This document shows positions 1-12,989 of a stretch of DNA of 64,000 bases, piece by piece. Every line of letters begins with the position of its first letter. The first letter of the stretch is position 1. The position numbers and the translations under genes were made by a program. The stretch is from Euonymus europaeus. Taxonomy: Eukaryota; Streptophyta; Magnoliopsida; Celastrales; Celastraceae. The stretch is taken from contig OY756970.1 in NCBI GenBank assembly GCA_963580455.1, forward strand, positions 9,672,001 through 9,736,000, in the 5' to 3' direction. The notes under the pieces are model-generated. The model was not told the DNA's origin. It was given only the letters and a program-made list of their open reading frames with translations, and made no database searches.

Positions 1-3000
1 AATCATAAAAGTTTAGCGGTATACACTTTTTATTGTTCTTTTCTTTCAAATTTTATGAGTATATGCTTCCTGGATTATTTTGATGCCAAAACCCCAACTA
101 TCAATGACAAATAGACAAAACCGTTAAAAGCTACTTCATAGTGAGAGTTGAGCAATTCTGGAAGACCATCAAAGTTGCTCGGTGTACACTCTTTATTGTT
201 CTTCTATGTCAAATTTTATGAGTATAAGCTTCCTAGATTATTTCGATGCGAAAACACACACTTTATAAGACAAATGGACAAAAACGTTAAAAGATCCTCT
301 ATAGAGATAGTTGAGGAACTTCGAATTATCAAAGTTGCTCGGTGTACACTTTTTATTGTTCTTTTCTGTCAAATTTTACGAGTATATACTTCCTGGATTA
401 TTTTGATGCCAAAATCCCTACTATCAATGACAAATGGACAAAACCCCTAAAAGCTACTTCATAGTGAGAGTTGAGCAATTTTGGACCATCAAAGTTGCTC
501 GGTGTACACTTTTTATTAATCTTCTATGTCAAATTTTATGTGTATAAGCTTCCTATATTATTTCGATGCCAAAACACCAACTTTTTATGACAAATGGACA
601 AAACCGTTTATAGCTCCTCCATAGAGTGAGTTGAGCAATTTCGGACTATCAAAGTTGCACGGTGTACAGTTTTTATTGTTCTTCTGTGTCAAATTTTACG
701 AGTATAAGCTTCCTAGATTATTTCGATTCCAAAACACCAACTTTATAAGACAAATGGACAAAAACGTTAAAAGATCCTCCATAGAGATAGTTGAGAAACT
801 TTGAATCATAAAAGTTTAGCGGTATACACTTTTTATTGTTCTTTTCTTTCAAATTTTATGAGTATATGCTTCCTGGATTATTTTGATGCCAAAACCCCAA
901 CTATCAATGACAAATAGACAAAACCGTTAAAAGCTACTTCATAGTGAGAGTTGAGCAATTCTGGACCATCAAAATTGCTCGGTGTACACTCTTTATTGTT
1001 CTTCTATGTCAAATTTTATGAGTATAAGCTTCCTAGATTATTTCAATGCGAAAACACACACTTTATAAGACAAATGGACAAAAACGTTAAAAGATCCTCC
1101 ATAGAGATAGTTGAGGAACTTCGAATTATCAAAGTTGCTCGGTGTACACTTTTTATTGTTCTTTTCTGTCAAATTTTACGAGTATATGCTTCCTGGATTA
1201 TTTTGATGCCAAAATCCCTACTATCAATGACAAATGGACAAAACCTTTAAAAGCTACTTCATAGTGAGAGTTGAGCAATTTTGGACCATCAAAGTTGCTC
1301 GGTGTACACTTTTTATTATTCTTCTATGTCAAATTTTATGTGTATAAGCTTCCTATATTATTTCGATGCCAAAACACCAACTTTTTATGACAAATGGACA
1401 AAACCGTTTATAGCTCCTCCATAGAGTGAGTTGAGCAACTTCGGACTATCAAAGTTGCACGGTGTACAGTTTTTATTGTTCTTCTATGTCAAATTTTACG
1501 AGTATAAGCTTTCTAGATTATTTTGATGCGAAAACACCAACTTTAAAAAATAAATGGACAAAAACGTTAAAAGATCCTCCATAGAGATGGTTGAGGAATT
1601 TCGAATCATCAAAGTTGCGCGGTATACACTTTTTATTGTTCTTTTCTGTCAAATTTTACGAGTATATGCTTCCTGGATTATTTTGATGCCAAAACCCCAA
1701 CTATCAATGACAAATGGACAAAACTATTAAAAGCTACTTCATAATGAGAGTTGAGCAATTCTGGACCATCAAAGTTGCTCGGTGTACACTTTTTATTGTT
1801 CTTCTATGTCAAATTTTATGAGTATAAGCTTCCTAGATTATTTCGATGCCGAAACACCAACTTTCTTATGACAAATAGACAAAACCGTTTATAGCTCCTT
1901 CATAGAGTGAGTTGAGCAACTTCGAACTATCAAAGGTGCTCGGTGTACACTTTTTATTGTTCTTCTATGTCAAATTTTACGAGTATAAGCTTCCTAGATT
2001 ATTTCGATGCCGAAACACCAACTTTCTTATGACAAATAGACAAAACCGTTTATAGCTCCTTCATAGAGTGAGTTGAGCAACTTCGAACTATCAAAGTTGC
2101 TCGGTGTACACTTTTTATTGTTCTTCTATGTCAAATTTTACGAGTATAAGCTTCCTAGATTATTTCGATGCCAAAACTCCAACTTTCTATGACAAATGGA
2201 GAAAACCGTTTAAAGCTCCTCCATAGAGTGAGCTGAGCAACTTCGGACCATCAAAGTTGCTCGGTGTACACTCTTTTTATTGTTCTTCTATGTCAAATTT
2301 TATGAGTATAAGCTTCCTAGATTAGTTCGATGCGAAAACACCAATTTTATAAGACAAATGGACAAAAACGTTAAAAGATCCTCCATAGAGATAGTTGAGC
2401 AACTTCGAACTATCAAAGTTGCTCGGTGTACACTTTTTATTGTTCTTTTCTGTCAAATTTTATGAGTATATGCTTCCTGGATTATTTTGATGCCAAAACC
2501 CCAACTATCAATGACAAATGTACAAAATCGTTAAAAGCTACTTCATAGTGAGAGTTGAGCAATTCTTGACCATCAAAGTTGCTCGGTGTACACTTTTTAT
2601 TGTTCTTCTATGTCAAATTTTACGAGTATAAGCTTCCTAGATTATTTCGATGTCAAAACACCAACATTCTTTTGAAAAATAGACAAAACCGTTTATAGCT
2701 CCTCCATAGAGTGAGTTGAGCAACTTCGGACTTTCAAAGTAGCTCGGTGTACACTTTTTGTTGTTCTTTTCTGTCAAATTGTACGAGTATATGCTTCCTG
2801 GATTATTTTGATGCCAAAACGCCAACTATCAGTGACAAATGGACAAAACCGTTAAAAGCTACTTCATAGTGAGAGTTGAGCAATTCTGAACAATCAAAGT
2901 TACTCGGTGTACACTTTTTATTGTTCTTCTATGTCAAATAATACGAGTATAAGCTTCCTAGATTATTTTGATGCCAAAACACTAACTTTCTATTGACAAA

Positions 3001-3038
3001 TAGACAAAACCGTTTCTAGCTCCTCCATAGAGTGAAAT

Positions 3039-3066
3039 GAGCAACTTCGGACTATCAAAGTTGCTC
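3039..3066. other. example of the 9-bp dyad at the satellite monomer junction
   Basis: GAGCAACTT, ten bases, then AAGTTGCTC: a perfect 9-bp inverted repeat. It is followed two bases later by the 8-bp palindrome GTGTACAC. The same dyad recurs in many class C monomers of the left domain. Class A typically has one mismatch (GAGGAACTT), while class B has GAGCAATT. Confidence 0.7.
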
Positions 3067-4479
3067 GGTGTACACTTTTTATTGTTCTTCTATGTCAAAT
3101 TTTACGAGTATAAGCTTCCTAGATTATTTCGATGCCAAAACACCAACTTTCTTATGACAAATAGACAAAACCGTTTATAGCTCCTCCATAGAGTGAGTTG
3201 AGCAACTTCGGACTATCGAAGTTGCACGGTGTACAATTTTTATTGTTCTTCTAGGTCAAATTTTACGAGAATAAGCTTCCTAGATTATTTCGATTCCAAA
3301 ACACCAACTTTATAAGACAAATGGACAAAAACGTTAAAAGATCCTCCATAGAGATAGTTGAGAAACTTTGAATCATAAAAGTTTAGCGGTATACACTTTT
3401 TATTGTTCTTTTCTTTCAAATTTTATGAGTATATGCTTCCAGGATTATTTTGATGCCAAAACCCCAACTATCAATGACAAATAGACAAAACCGTTAAAAG
3501 CTACTTCATAGTGAGAGTTGAGCAATTCTGGACCATCAAAGTTGCTCGGTGTACACTCTTTATTGTTCTTCTATGTCAAATTTTATGAGTATAAGCTTCC
3601 TAGATTATTTCGATGCGAAAACACACACTTTATAAGACAAATGGACAAAAACGTTAAAAGATCCTCCATAGAGATAGTTGAGGAACTTCGAATTATCAAA
3701 GTTGCTCGGTGTACACTTTTTGTTGTTCTTTTCTGTCAAATTGTACGAGTATATGCTTCCTGGATTATTTTAATGCCAGAACGCCAACTATCAGTGACAA
3801 ATGGACAAAACCGTTAAAAGCTACTTCATAGTGAGAGTTGAGCAATTCTGAACAATCAAAGTTACTCGGTGTACACTTTTTATTGTTCTTCTATGTCAAA
3901 TTTTACGAGTATAAGCTTCGTAGATTATTTTGATGCCAAAACACCAACTTTCTAATGACAAATAGACAAAACCGTTTCTAGCTCCTCCATAGAGTGAAAT
4001 GAGCAACTTCGGACTATCAAAGTTGCTCGGTGTACACTTTTTATTGTTCTTCTATGTCAAATTTTACGAGTATAAGCTTCCTAGATTATTTCGATGCCAA
4101 AACACCAACTTTCTTATGACAAATAGACAAAACCGTTTATAGCTCCTCCATAGAGTGAGTTGAGCAACTTCGGACTATCGAAGTTGCACGGTGTACAATT
4201 TTTATTGTTCTTCTAGGTCAAATTTTACGAGAATAAGCTTCTTAGATTATTTCGATTCCAAAACACCAACTTTATAAGACAAATGGACAAAAACGTTAAA
4301 AGATCCTCCATAGAGATAGTTGAGAAACTTCGAATCATAAAAGTTTAGCGGTATACACTTTTTATTGTTCTTTTCTTTCAAATTTTATGAGTATATGCTT
4401 CCTGGATTATTTTGATGCCAAAACCCCAACTATCAATGACAAATTGACAAAACCGTTAAAAGCTACTTCATAGTGAGAG

Positions 4480-6883
4480 TTGAGCAATTCTGGACCATCA
4501 AAGTTGCTCGGTGTACACTCTTTATTGTTCTTCTATGTCAAATTTTATGAGTATAAGCTTCCTAGATTATTTCGATGCAAAAACACACACTTTATAAGAC
4601 AAATGGACAAAAACGTTAAAAGATCCTCCATAGAGATAGTTGAGGAACTTCGAATTATCAAAGTTGCTCGGTGTACACTTTTTATTGTTCTTTTCTGTCA
4701 AATTTTACGAGTATATACTTCCTGGATTATTTTGACGCCAAAATCCCTACTATCAATGACAAATGGACAAAACCTTTAAAAGCTACTTCATAGTGAGAGT
4801 TGAGCAATTTTGGACCATCAAAGTTGCTCGGTGTACACTTTTTATTATTCTTCTATGTCAAATTTTATGTGTATAAGCTTCCTATATTATTTCGATGCCA
4901 AAACACCAACTTTTTATGACAAATGGACAAAACCGTTTATAGCTCCTCCATAGAGTGAGTTGAGCAATTTCGGACTATCAAAGTTGCACGGTGTACAGTT
5001 TTTATTGTTCTTCTATGTCAAATTTTACGAGTATAAGCTTTCTAGATTATTTTGATACGAAAACACCAACTTTAAAAAATAAATGGACAAAAACGTTAAA
5101 AGATCCTTCATAGAAATGGTTGAGAAACCTCGAATCATCAAAGTTGCGCGGTATACACTTTTTATTGTTCTTTTCTATCAAATTTTACGAGTATATGCTT
5201 CCTGGATTATTTTGATGCCAAAACCCCAACTATCAATGACAAATGGACAAAACTATTAAAAGCTACTTCATAGTGAGAGTTGAGCAATTCTGGACCATCA
5301 AAGTTGCTCGGTGTACACTTTTTATTGTTCTTCTATGTCAAATTTTATGAGTATAAGCTTCCTAGATTATTTCGATGCCGAAACACCAACTTTCTTATGA
5401 CAAATAGACAAAACCGTTTATAGCTCCTTCATAGAGTGAGTTGAGCAACTTCGAACTATCAAAGTTGCTCGATGTACACTTTTTATTGTTCTTCTATGTC
5501 AAATTTTACAAGTATAAGCTTCCTAGATTATTTCGATGCCAAAACGCCAACATTCTATGACAAATGGAGAAAACCGTTTAAAGCTCCTCCATAGAGTGAG
5601 CTGAGCAACTTCGGACCATCAAAGTTGCTCGGTGTACACTCTTTATTGTTCTTCTATGTCAAATTTTATGAGTATAAGCTTCCTAGATTAGTTCGATGCG
5701 AAAACACCAATTTTATAAGACAAATGGACAAAAACGTTAAAAGATCCTCCATAGAGATAGTTGAGCAACTTCGAACTATCAAAGTTGCTCGGTGTACACT
5801 TTTTATTGTTCTTTTCTGTCAAATTTTATGAGTATATGCTTCCTGGATTATTTTGATGCCAAAACCCCAACTATCAATGACAAATGTACAAAATCGTTAA
5901 AAGCTACTTCATAGTGAGAGTTGAGCAATTCTTGACCATCAAAGTTGCTCGGTGTACACTTTTTATTGTTCTTCTATGTCAAATTTTACGAGTATAAGCT
6001 TCCTAGATTATTTCGATGTCAAAACACCAACATTCTTATGAAAAATAGACAAAACCGTTTATAGCTCCTCCATAGAGTGAGTTGAGCAACTTCGGACTTT
6101 CAAAGTAGCTCGGTGTACACTTTTTGTTGTTCTTTTCTGTCAAATTGTACGAGTATATGCTTCCTGGATTATTTTAATGCCAAAACGCCAACTATCAGTG
6201 ACAAATGGACAAAACCGTTAAAAGCTACTTCATAGTGAGAGTTGAGCAATTCTGAACAATCAAAGTTACTCGGTGTACACTTTTTATTGTTCTTCTATGT
6301 CAAATTTTACGAGTATAAGCTTCGTAGATTATTTTGATGCCAAAACACCAACTTTCTAATGACAAATAGACAAAACCGTTTCTAGCTCCTCCATAGAGTG
6401 AAATGAGCAACTTCGGACTATCAAAGTTGCTCGGTGTACACTTTTTATTGTTCTTCTATGTCAAATTTTACGAGTATAAGCTTCCTAGATTATTTCGATG
6501 CCAAAACACCAACTTTCTTATGACAAATAGACAAAACCGTTTATAGCTCCTCCATAGAGTGAGTTGAGCAACTTCGGACTATCGAAGTTGCACGGTGTAC
6601 AATTTTTATTGTTCTTCTAAGTCAAATTTTACGAGTATAAGCTTCCTAGATTATTTCGATGCCAAAACACCAACTTTATAAGACAAATGGACAAAAACGT
6701 TAAAAGATCCTCCATAGAGATAGTTGAGAAACTTCGAATCATAAAAGTTTAGCGGTATACACTTTTTATTGTTCTTTTCTTTCAAATTTTATGAGTATAT
6801 GCTTCCTGGATTATTTTGATGCCAAAACCCCAACTATCAATGACAAATAGACAAAACCGTTAAAAGCTACTTCATAGTGAGAG
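4480..6883. repeat. 15-mer higher-order repeat unit (~2404 bp)
   Basis: The distinctive B/A junction monomer at 4480 recurs at 6884, 2404 bp later, which equals 15 monomers. Inside the unit, a second landmark (an A-class monomer with GATTAGTTCGATGCG) lies 1145 bp downstream. The same 1145 bp spacing is seen at 7686-8831, 10004-11149, 13526-14671 and 15844-16989, and 1146 bp at 31224-32370. The return spacing is 1259 bp at 5625-6884 and 29965-31224, and 1173 bp where an 86-bp deletion is present. The unit therefore recurs through much of 4.5-33 kb, with local rearrangement. Confidence 0.8.
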
Positions 6884-7149
6884 TTGAGCAATTCTGGAAG
6901 ACCATCAAAGTTGCTCGGTGTACACTCTTTATTGTTCTTCTATGTCAAATTTTATGAGTATAAGCTTCCTAGATTATTTCGATGCGAAAACACACACTTT
7001 ATAAGACAAATGGACAAAAACGTTAAAAGATCCTCTATAGAGATAGTTGAGGAACTTCGAATTATCAAAGTTGCTCGGTGTACACTTTTTATTGTTCTTT
7101 TCTGTCAAATTTTACGAGTATATACTTCCTGGATTATTTTGATGCCAAA

Positions 7150-10100
7150 ATCCCTACTATCAATGACAAATGGACAAAACCCTTAAAAGCTACTTCATAA
7201 TGAGAGTTGAGCAATTTTGGACCATCAAAGTTGCTCGGTGTACACTTTTTATTATTCTTCTATGTCAAATTTTATGTGTATAAGCTTCCTATATTATTTC
7301 GATGCCAAAACACCAACTTTTTATGACAAATGGACAAAACCGTTTATAGCTCCTCCATAGAGTGAGTTGAGCAATTTCGGACTATCAAAGTTGCACGGTG
7401 TACAGTTTTTATTGTTCTTCTGTGTCAAATTTTACGAGTATAAGCTTCCTAGATTATTTCGATTCCAAAACACCAACTTTATAAGACAAATGGACAAAAA
7501 CGTTAAAAGATCCTCCATAGAGATAGTTGAGAAACTTCGAATCATAAAATTGAGCGGTATACACTTTTTATTGTTCTTTTCTTTCAAATTTTATGAGTAT
7601 ATGCTTCCTGGATTATTTTGATGCCAAAACCCCAACTATCAATGACAAATAGACAAAACCGTTAAAAGCTACTTCATAGTGAGAGTTGAGCAATTCTGGA
7701 CCATCAAAGTTGCTCGGTGTACACTCTTTAGTGTTCTTCTATGTCAAATTTTATGAGTATAAGCTTCCAAGATTATTTCGATGCGAAAACACACACTTTA
7801 TAAGACAAATGGACAAAAACATTAAAAGATCCTCCATAGAGATAGTTGAGGAACTTCGAATTATCAAAGTTGCTCGGTGTACACTTTTTATTGTTCTTTT
7901 CTGTCAAATTTTACGAGTATATTCTTCCTGGATTATTTTGATGCCAAAATCCCTACTATGAATGACAAATGGACAAAACCTTTAAAAGCTACTTCATAGT
8001 GAGAGTTGAGCAATTTTGGACCATCAAAGTTGCTCGGTGTACACTTTTTATTATTCTTCTATGTCAAATTTTATGTGTATAAGCTTCCTATATTATTTCG
8101 ATGCCAAAACACCAACTTTTTATGACAAATGGACAAAACCGTTTATAGCTCCTCCATAGAATGAGTTGAGCAACTTCGGACTATCAAAGTTGCACGGTGT
8201 ACAGTTTTTATTGTTCTTCTATGTCAAATTTTACGAGTATAAGCTTTCTAGATTATTTTGATGCGAAAACACCAACTTTAAAAAATAAATGGACAAAAAC
8301 GTTAAAAGATCCTCCATAGAGATGGTTGTGGAACTTCGAATCATCAAAGTTGCGCGGTATACACTTTTTATTGTTATTTTCTGTCAAATTTTACGAGTAT
8401 ATGCTTCCTGGATTATTTTGATGCCAAAACCCCAACTATCAATGACAAATGGACAAAACTATTAAAAGCTACTTCATAGTGAGAGTTGAGCAATTCTGGA
8501 CCATCAAAGTTGCTCGGTGTACACTTTTTATTGTTCTTCTATGTCAAATTTTATGAGTATAAGCTTCTTAGATTATTTCGATGCCGAAACAACAACTTTC
8601 TTATGACAAATAGACAAAACCGTTTATAGCTCCTTCATAGAGTGAGTTGAGCAACTTCGAACTATCAAAGTTGCTCGGTGTACACTTTTTATTGTTCTTC
8701 TATGTCAAATTTTACGAGTATAAGCTTCCTAGATTATTTCGATGCCAAAACCCCAACTTTCTATGACAAATGGAGAAAACCGTTTAAAGCTCCTCCATAG
8801 AGTGAGCTGAGCAACTTCGGACCATCAAAGTTGCTCGGTGTACACTCTTTATTGTTCTTCTATGTCAAATTTTATGAGTATAAGCTTCCTAGATTAGTTC
8901 GATGCGGAAACACCAATTTTATAAGACAAATGGACAAAAACGTTAAAAGATCCTCCATAGAGATAGTTGAGCAACTTCGAACTATCAAAGTTGCTCGGTG
9001 TATACTTTTTATTGTTCTTTTCTGTCAAATTTTACGAGTATATGCTTCCTGGATTATTTTGATGCCAAAACCCCAACTATCAATGACAAATGTACAAAAT
9101 CGTTAAAAGCTACTTCATAGTGAGAGTTGAGCAATTCTTGACCATCAAAGTTGCTCGGTGTACACTTTTTATTGTTCTTCTATGTCAAATTTTACGAGTA
9201 TAAGCTTCCTAGATTATTTCGATGTCAAAACACCAACATTCTTATGAAAAATAGACAAAACCGTTTATAGCTCCTCCATAGAGTGAGTTGAGCAACTTCG
9301 GACTTTCAAAGTAGCTAGGTGTACATGGACAAAACCGTTAAAAGCTACTTCATAGTGAGAGTTGAGCAATTCTGAACAATCAAAGTTACTCGGTGTACAC
9401 TTTTTATTGTTCTTCTATGTCAAATAATACGAGTATAAGCTTCCTAGATTATTTTGATGCCAAAACACTAACTTTCTAATGACAAATAGACAAAACCGTT
9501 TCTAGCTCCTCCATAGAGTGAAATGAGCAACTTCGGACTATCAAAGTTGCTCGGTGTACACTTTTTATTGTTCTTCTATGTCAAATTTTACGAGTATAAG
9601 CTTCCTAGATTATTTCGATGCCAAAACACCAACTTTCTTATGACAAATAGACAAAACCGTTTATAGCTCCTCCATAGAGTGAGTTGAGCAACTTCGGACT
9701 ATCGAAGTAGCACGGTGTACAATTTTTATTGTTCTTCTAAGTCAAATTTTACGAGTATAAGCTTCCTAGATTATTTCGATGCCAAAACACCAACTTTATA
9801 AGACAAATGGACAAAAACGTTAAAAGATCCTCCATAGAGATAGTTGAGAAACTTCGAATCATAAAAGTTTAGCGGTATACACTTTTTATTGTTCTTTTCT
9901 TTCAAATTTTATGAGTATATGCTTCCTGGATTATTTTGATGCCAAAACCCCAACTATCAATGACAAATAGACAAAACCGTTAAAAGCTACTTCATAGTGA
10001 GAGTTGAGCAATTCTGGACCATCAAAGTTGCTCAGTGTACACTCTTTATTGTTCTTCTATGTCAAATTTTATGAGTATAAACTTCCTAGATTATTTCGAT

Positions 10101-12790
10101 GCGAAAACACACACTTTATAAGACAAATGGACAAAAACGTTAAAAGATCCTCCATAGAGATAGTTGAGGAACTTCGAATTATCAAAGTTGCTCGGTGTAC
10201 ACTTTTTATTGTTCTTTTCTGTCAAATTTTACGAGTATATGCTTCCTGGATTATTTTGATGCCAAAATCCCTACTATCAATGACAAATGGACAAAACCTT
10301 TAAAAGCTACTTCATAGTGAGAGTTGAGCAATTTTGGACCATCAAAGTTGCTCGGTGTACACTTTTTATTATTCTTCTATGTCAAATTTTATGTGTATAA
10401 GCTTCCTATATTATTTCGATGCCAAAACACCAACTTTTTATGACAAATGGACAAAACCGTTTATAGCTCCTCCATAGAGTGAGTTGAGCAACTTCGGACT
10501 ATCAAAGTTGCACGGTGTACAGTTTTTATTGTTCTTCTATGTCAAATTTTACGAGTATAAGCTTTCTAGATTATTTTGATGCGAAAACACCAACTTTAAA
10601 AAATAAATGGACAAAAACGTTAAAAGATCCTCCATAGAGATGGTTGAGGAACTTCGAATCATCAAAGTTGTGCGGTATACACTTTTTATTGTTCTTTTCT
10701 GTCAAATTTTACGAGTATATGCTTCCTGGATTATTTTGATGCCAAAACCCCAACTATCAATGACAAATGGACAAAACTATTAAAAGCTACTTCATAGTGA
10801 GAGTTGAGCAATTCTGGACCATCAAAGTTGCCCGGTGTACACTTTTTATTGTTCTTCTATGTCAAATTTTACGAGTATAAGCTTCCTAGATTATTTCGAT
10901 GCTGAAACACCAACTTTCTTATTACAAATAGACAAAACCGTTTATAGCTCCTTCATAGAGTGAGTTGAGCAACTTCGAACTATCAAAGTTGCTCGGTGTA
11001 CACTTTTTATTGTTCTTCTATGTCAAATTTTACGAGTATAAGCTTCCTAGATTATTTCGATGCCAAAACGCCAACATTCTATGACAAATGGAGAAAACCG
11101 TTTAAAGCTCCTCCATAGAGTGAGCTGAGCAACTTCGGACCATCAAAATTGCTCGGTGTACACTCTTTAATGTTCTTCTATGTCAAATTTTATGAGTATA
11201 AGCTTCCTAGATTAGTTCGATGCGAAAACACAAATTTTATAAGACAAATGGACAAAAACGTTAAAAGATCCTCCATAGAGATAGTTGAGCAACTTCGAAC
11301 TATCAAAGTTGCTCGGTGTACACTTTTTATTGTTCTTTTCTGTCAAATTTTATGAGTATATGCTTCCTGGATTATTTTGATGCCAAAACTCCAACTATCA
11401 ATGACAAATAGACAAAATCGTTAAAAGCTACTTCATAGTGAGAGTTGAGCAATTCTTGGCCATCAAAGTTGCTCGGTGTACACTTTTTATTGTTCTTCTA
11501 TGTCGAATTTTACGAGTATAAGCTTCCTAGATTATTTCGATGTCAAAACACCAACATTCTTATGAAAAATAGACAAAACCGTTTATAGCTCCTCCATAGA
11601 GTGAGTTGAGCAACTTCGGACTTTCAAAGTAGCTCGGTGTACACTTTTTATTGTTCTTGCATGTCAAATTTTACGAGTATAAGCTTCCTGGATTATTTCG
11701 ATGCCAAAACCCCGACTTTCTATGACAAATGGAGAAAACCGTTTAAAGCTCCTCCATAGAGTGAGTTGAGCAACTTCAGACCATCAAAGTTGCTCGGTGT
11801 GCACTCTTTATTGTTCTTCTATGTCAAATTTTATGAGTATAAGCTTCCTAGATTTTTTCAATGCGAAAACACCAACTTTATAAGACAAATGGACAAAAAC
11901 ATTAAAAGATCCTCCATAGAGATAGTTGAAGAACTTTGAATCGTCAAAGTTGCTCGGTGTACACTTTTAATTGTTCTTCTCTGTCAAATTTTACAAGTAT
12001 ATGCTTCCTGGATTATTTTGATGCCAAAACCACTACTATCAATGACAAATGGACAAAACCGTTAAAAGCTACTTCATAGTGAGAGTTGAGCAATTCTGGA
12101 CCATCAAAGTTGCTCGGTGTACACTTTTTATTGTTCTTTTATGTCAAATTTTACTAGTATAAGCTTCCTAGATTATTTCGATGCCAAAACACCAACTTTC
12201 TTATGACAAATAGACAAAACCGTTTATAGCTCTTCCATAGAGTGAGTTGAGCAACTTCGGACTATCAAAGTTGCACGATTTACACTTTTTATTGTTCTTC
12301 TATGTCGAATTTTACGAGTATAAGCTTGCTGGATTATTTCGATGCGAAAACACCAACTTTAAAAAATAAATGGACAAAAACATTAAAAGATCCTCCATAG
12401 AGATAGTTGAGGAACTTCGAATCATCAAAGTTGCGCTGTATACACTTTTTATAGTTCTTTTCTGTCAAAATTTACGAGTATATGCTTCTTGGATTATTTT
12501 GATGCCAAAACCCCAACTATCGATGACAAATGGACAAAACCGTTAAAAGCTACTTCATAGTGAGAGTTGAGCAATTCTGGACCATCAAAATTGCTCGGTG
12601 TACACTTTTTATTGTTCTTCTATGTCAAATTTTACGAGATAAGCTTCCTAGATTATTTCGATGCCAAAACACCAACTTTCTTATGACAAATAGACAAAAC
12701 CGTTTATAGCTCCTCCATAGAGTGAGTTGAGCAACTTCGAACTATCAAAGTTGCTCGGTGTGCACCTTTTATTGTTCTTCTATGTCAAAT
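7150..12790. repeat. 5.6-kb satellite segmental duplication, copy 1
   Basis: This block reappears at an exact offset of 5840 bp (copy 2, about 12990-18630). Landmark monomers at 7367, 7686, 8831, 10004 and 11149 return at 13207, 13526, 14671, 15844 and 16989. Rare variants such as the 86-bp deletion near 9324 are shared. Only scattered single-base differences are visible, for example TAAGCTT versus TATGCTT at about 7441/13281. Boundaries are approximate because the flanks are also satellite. Confidence 0.85.
9319..9326. other. 86-bp deletion junction in a satellite monomer
   Basis: GTGTAC is joined directly to ATGGACAAAACC. In the intact arrangement (for example around 6113-6207) about 86 bp separate them. 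The same junction occurs near 15164 in the second copy of the 5.6-kb duplication. The deletion is thus older than that duplication. Confidence 0.75.
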
Positions 12791-12989
12791 TTTTCGAGTA
12801 TAAGCTTCCTAGATTATTTCGATGCCAAAACACAAACTTTCTTATGACAAGTAGACAAAACCGTTTATAGCTCCTCCATAGAGTGAGTTGAGCAACTACG
12901 AACTATCAAAGTTCTCGGTGTACACTTTTTGTTGTTCTTTTCTGTCAAATTGTACGAGTATATGCTTCCTGGATTATTTTGATGCCAAA

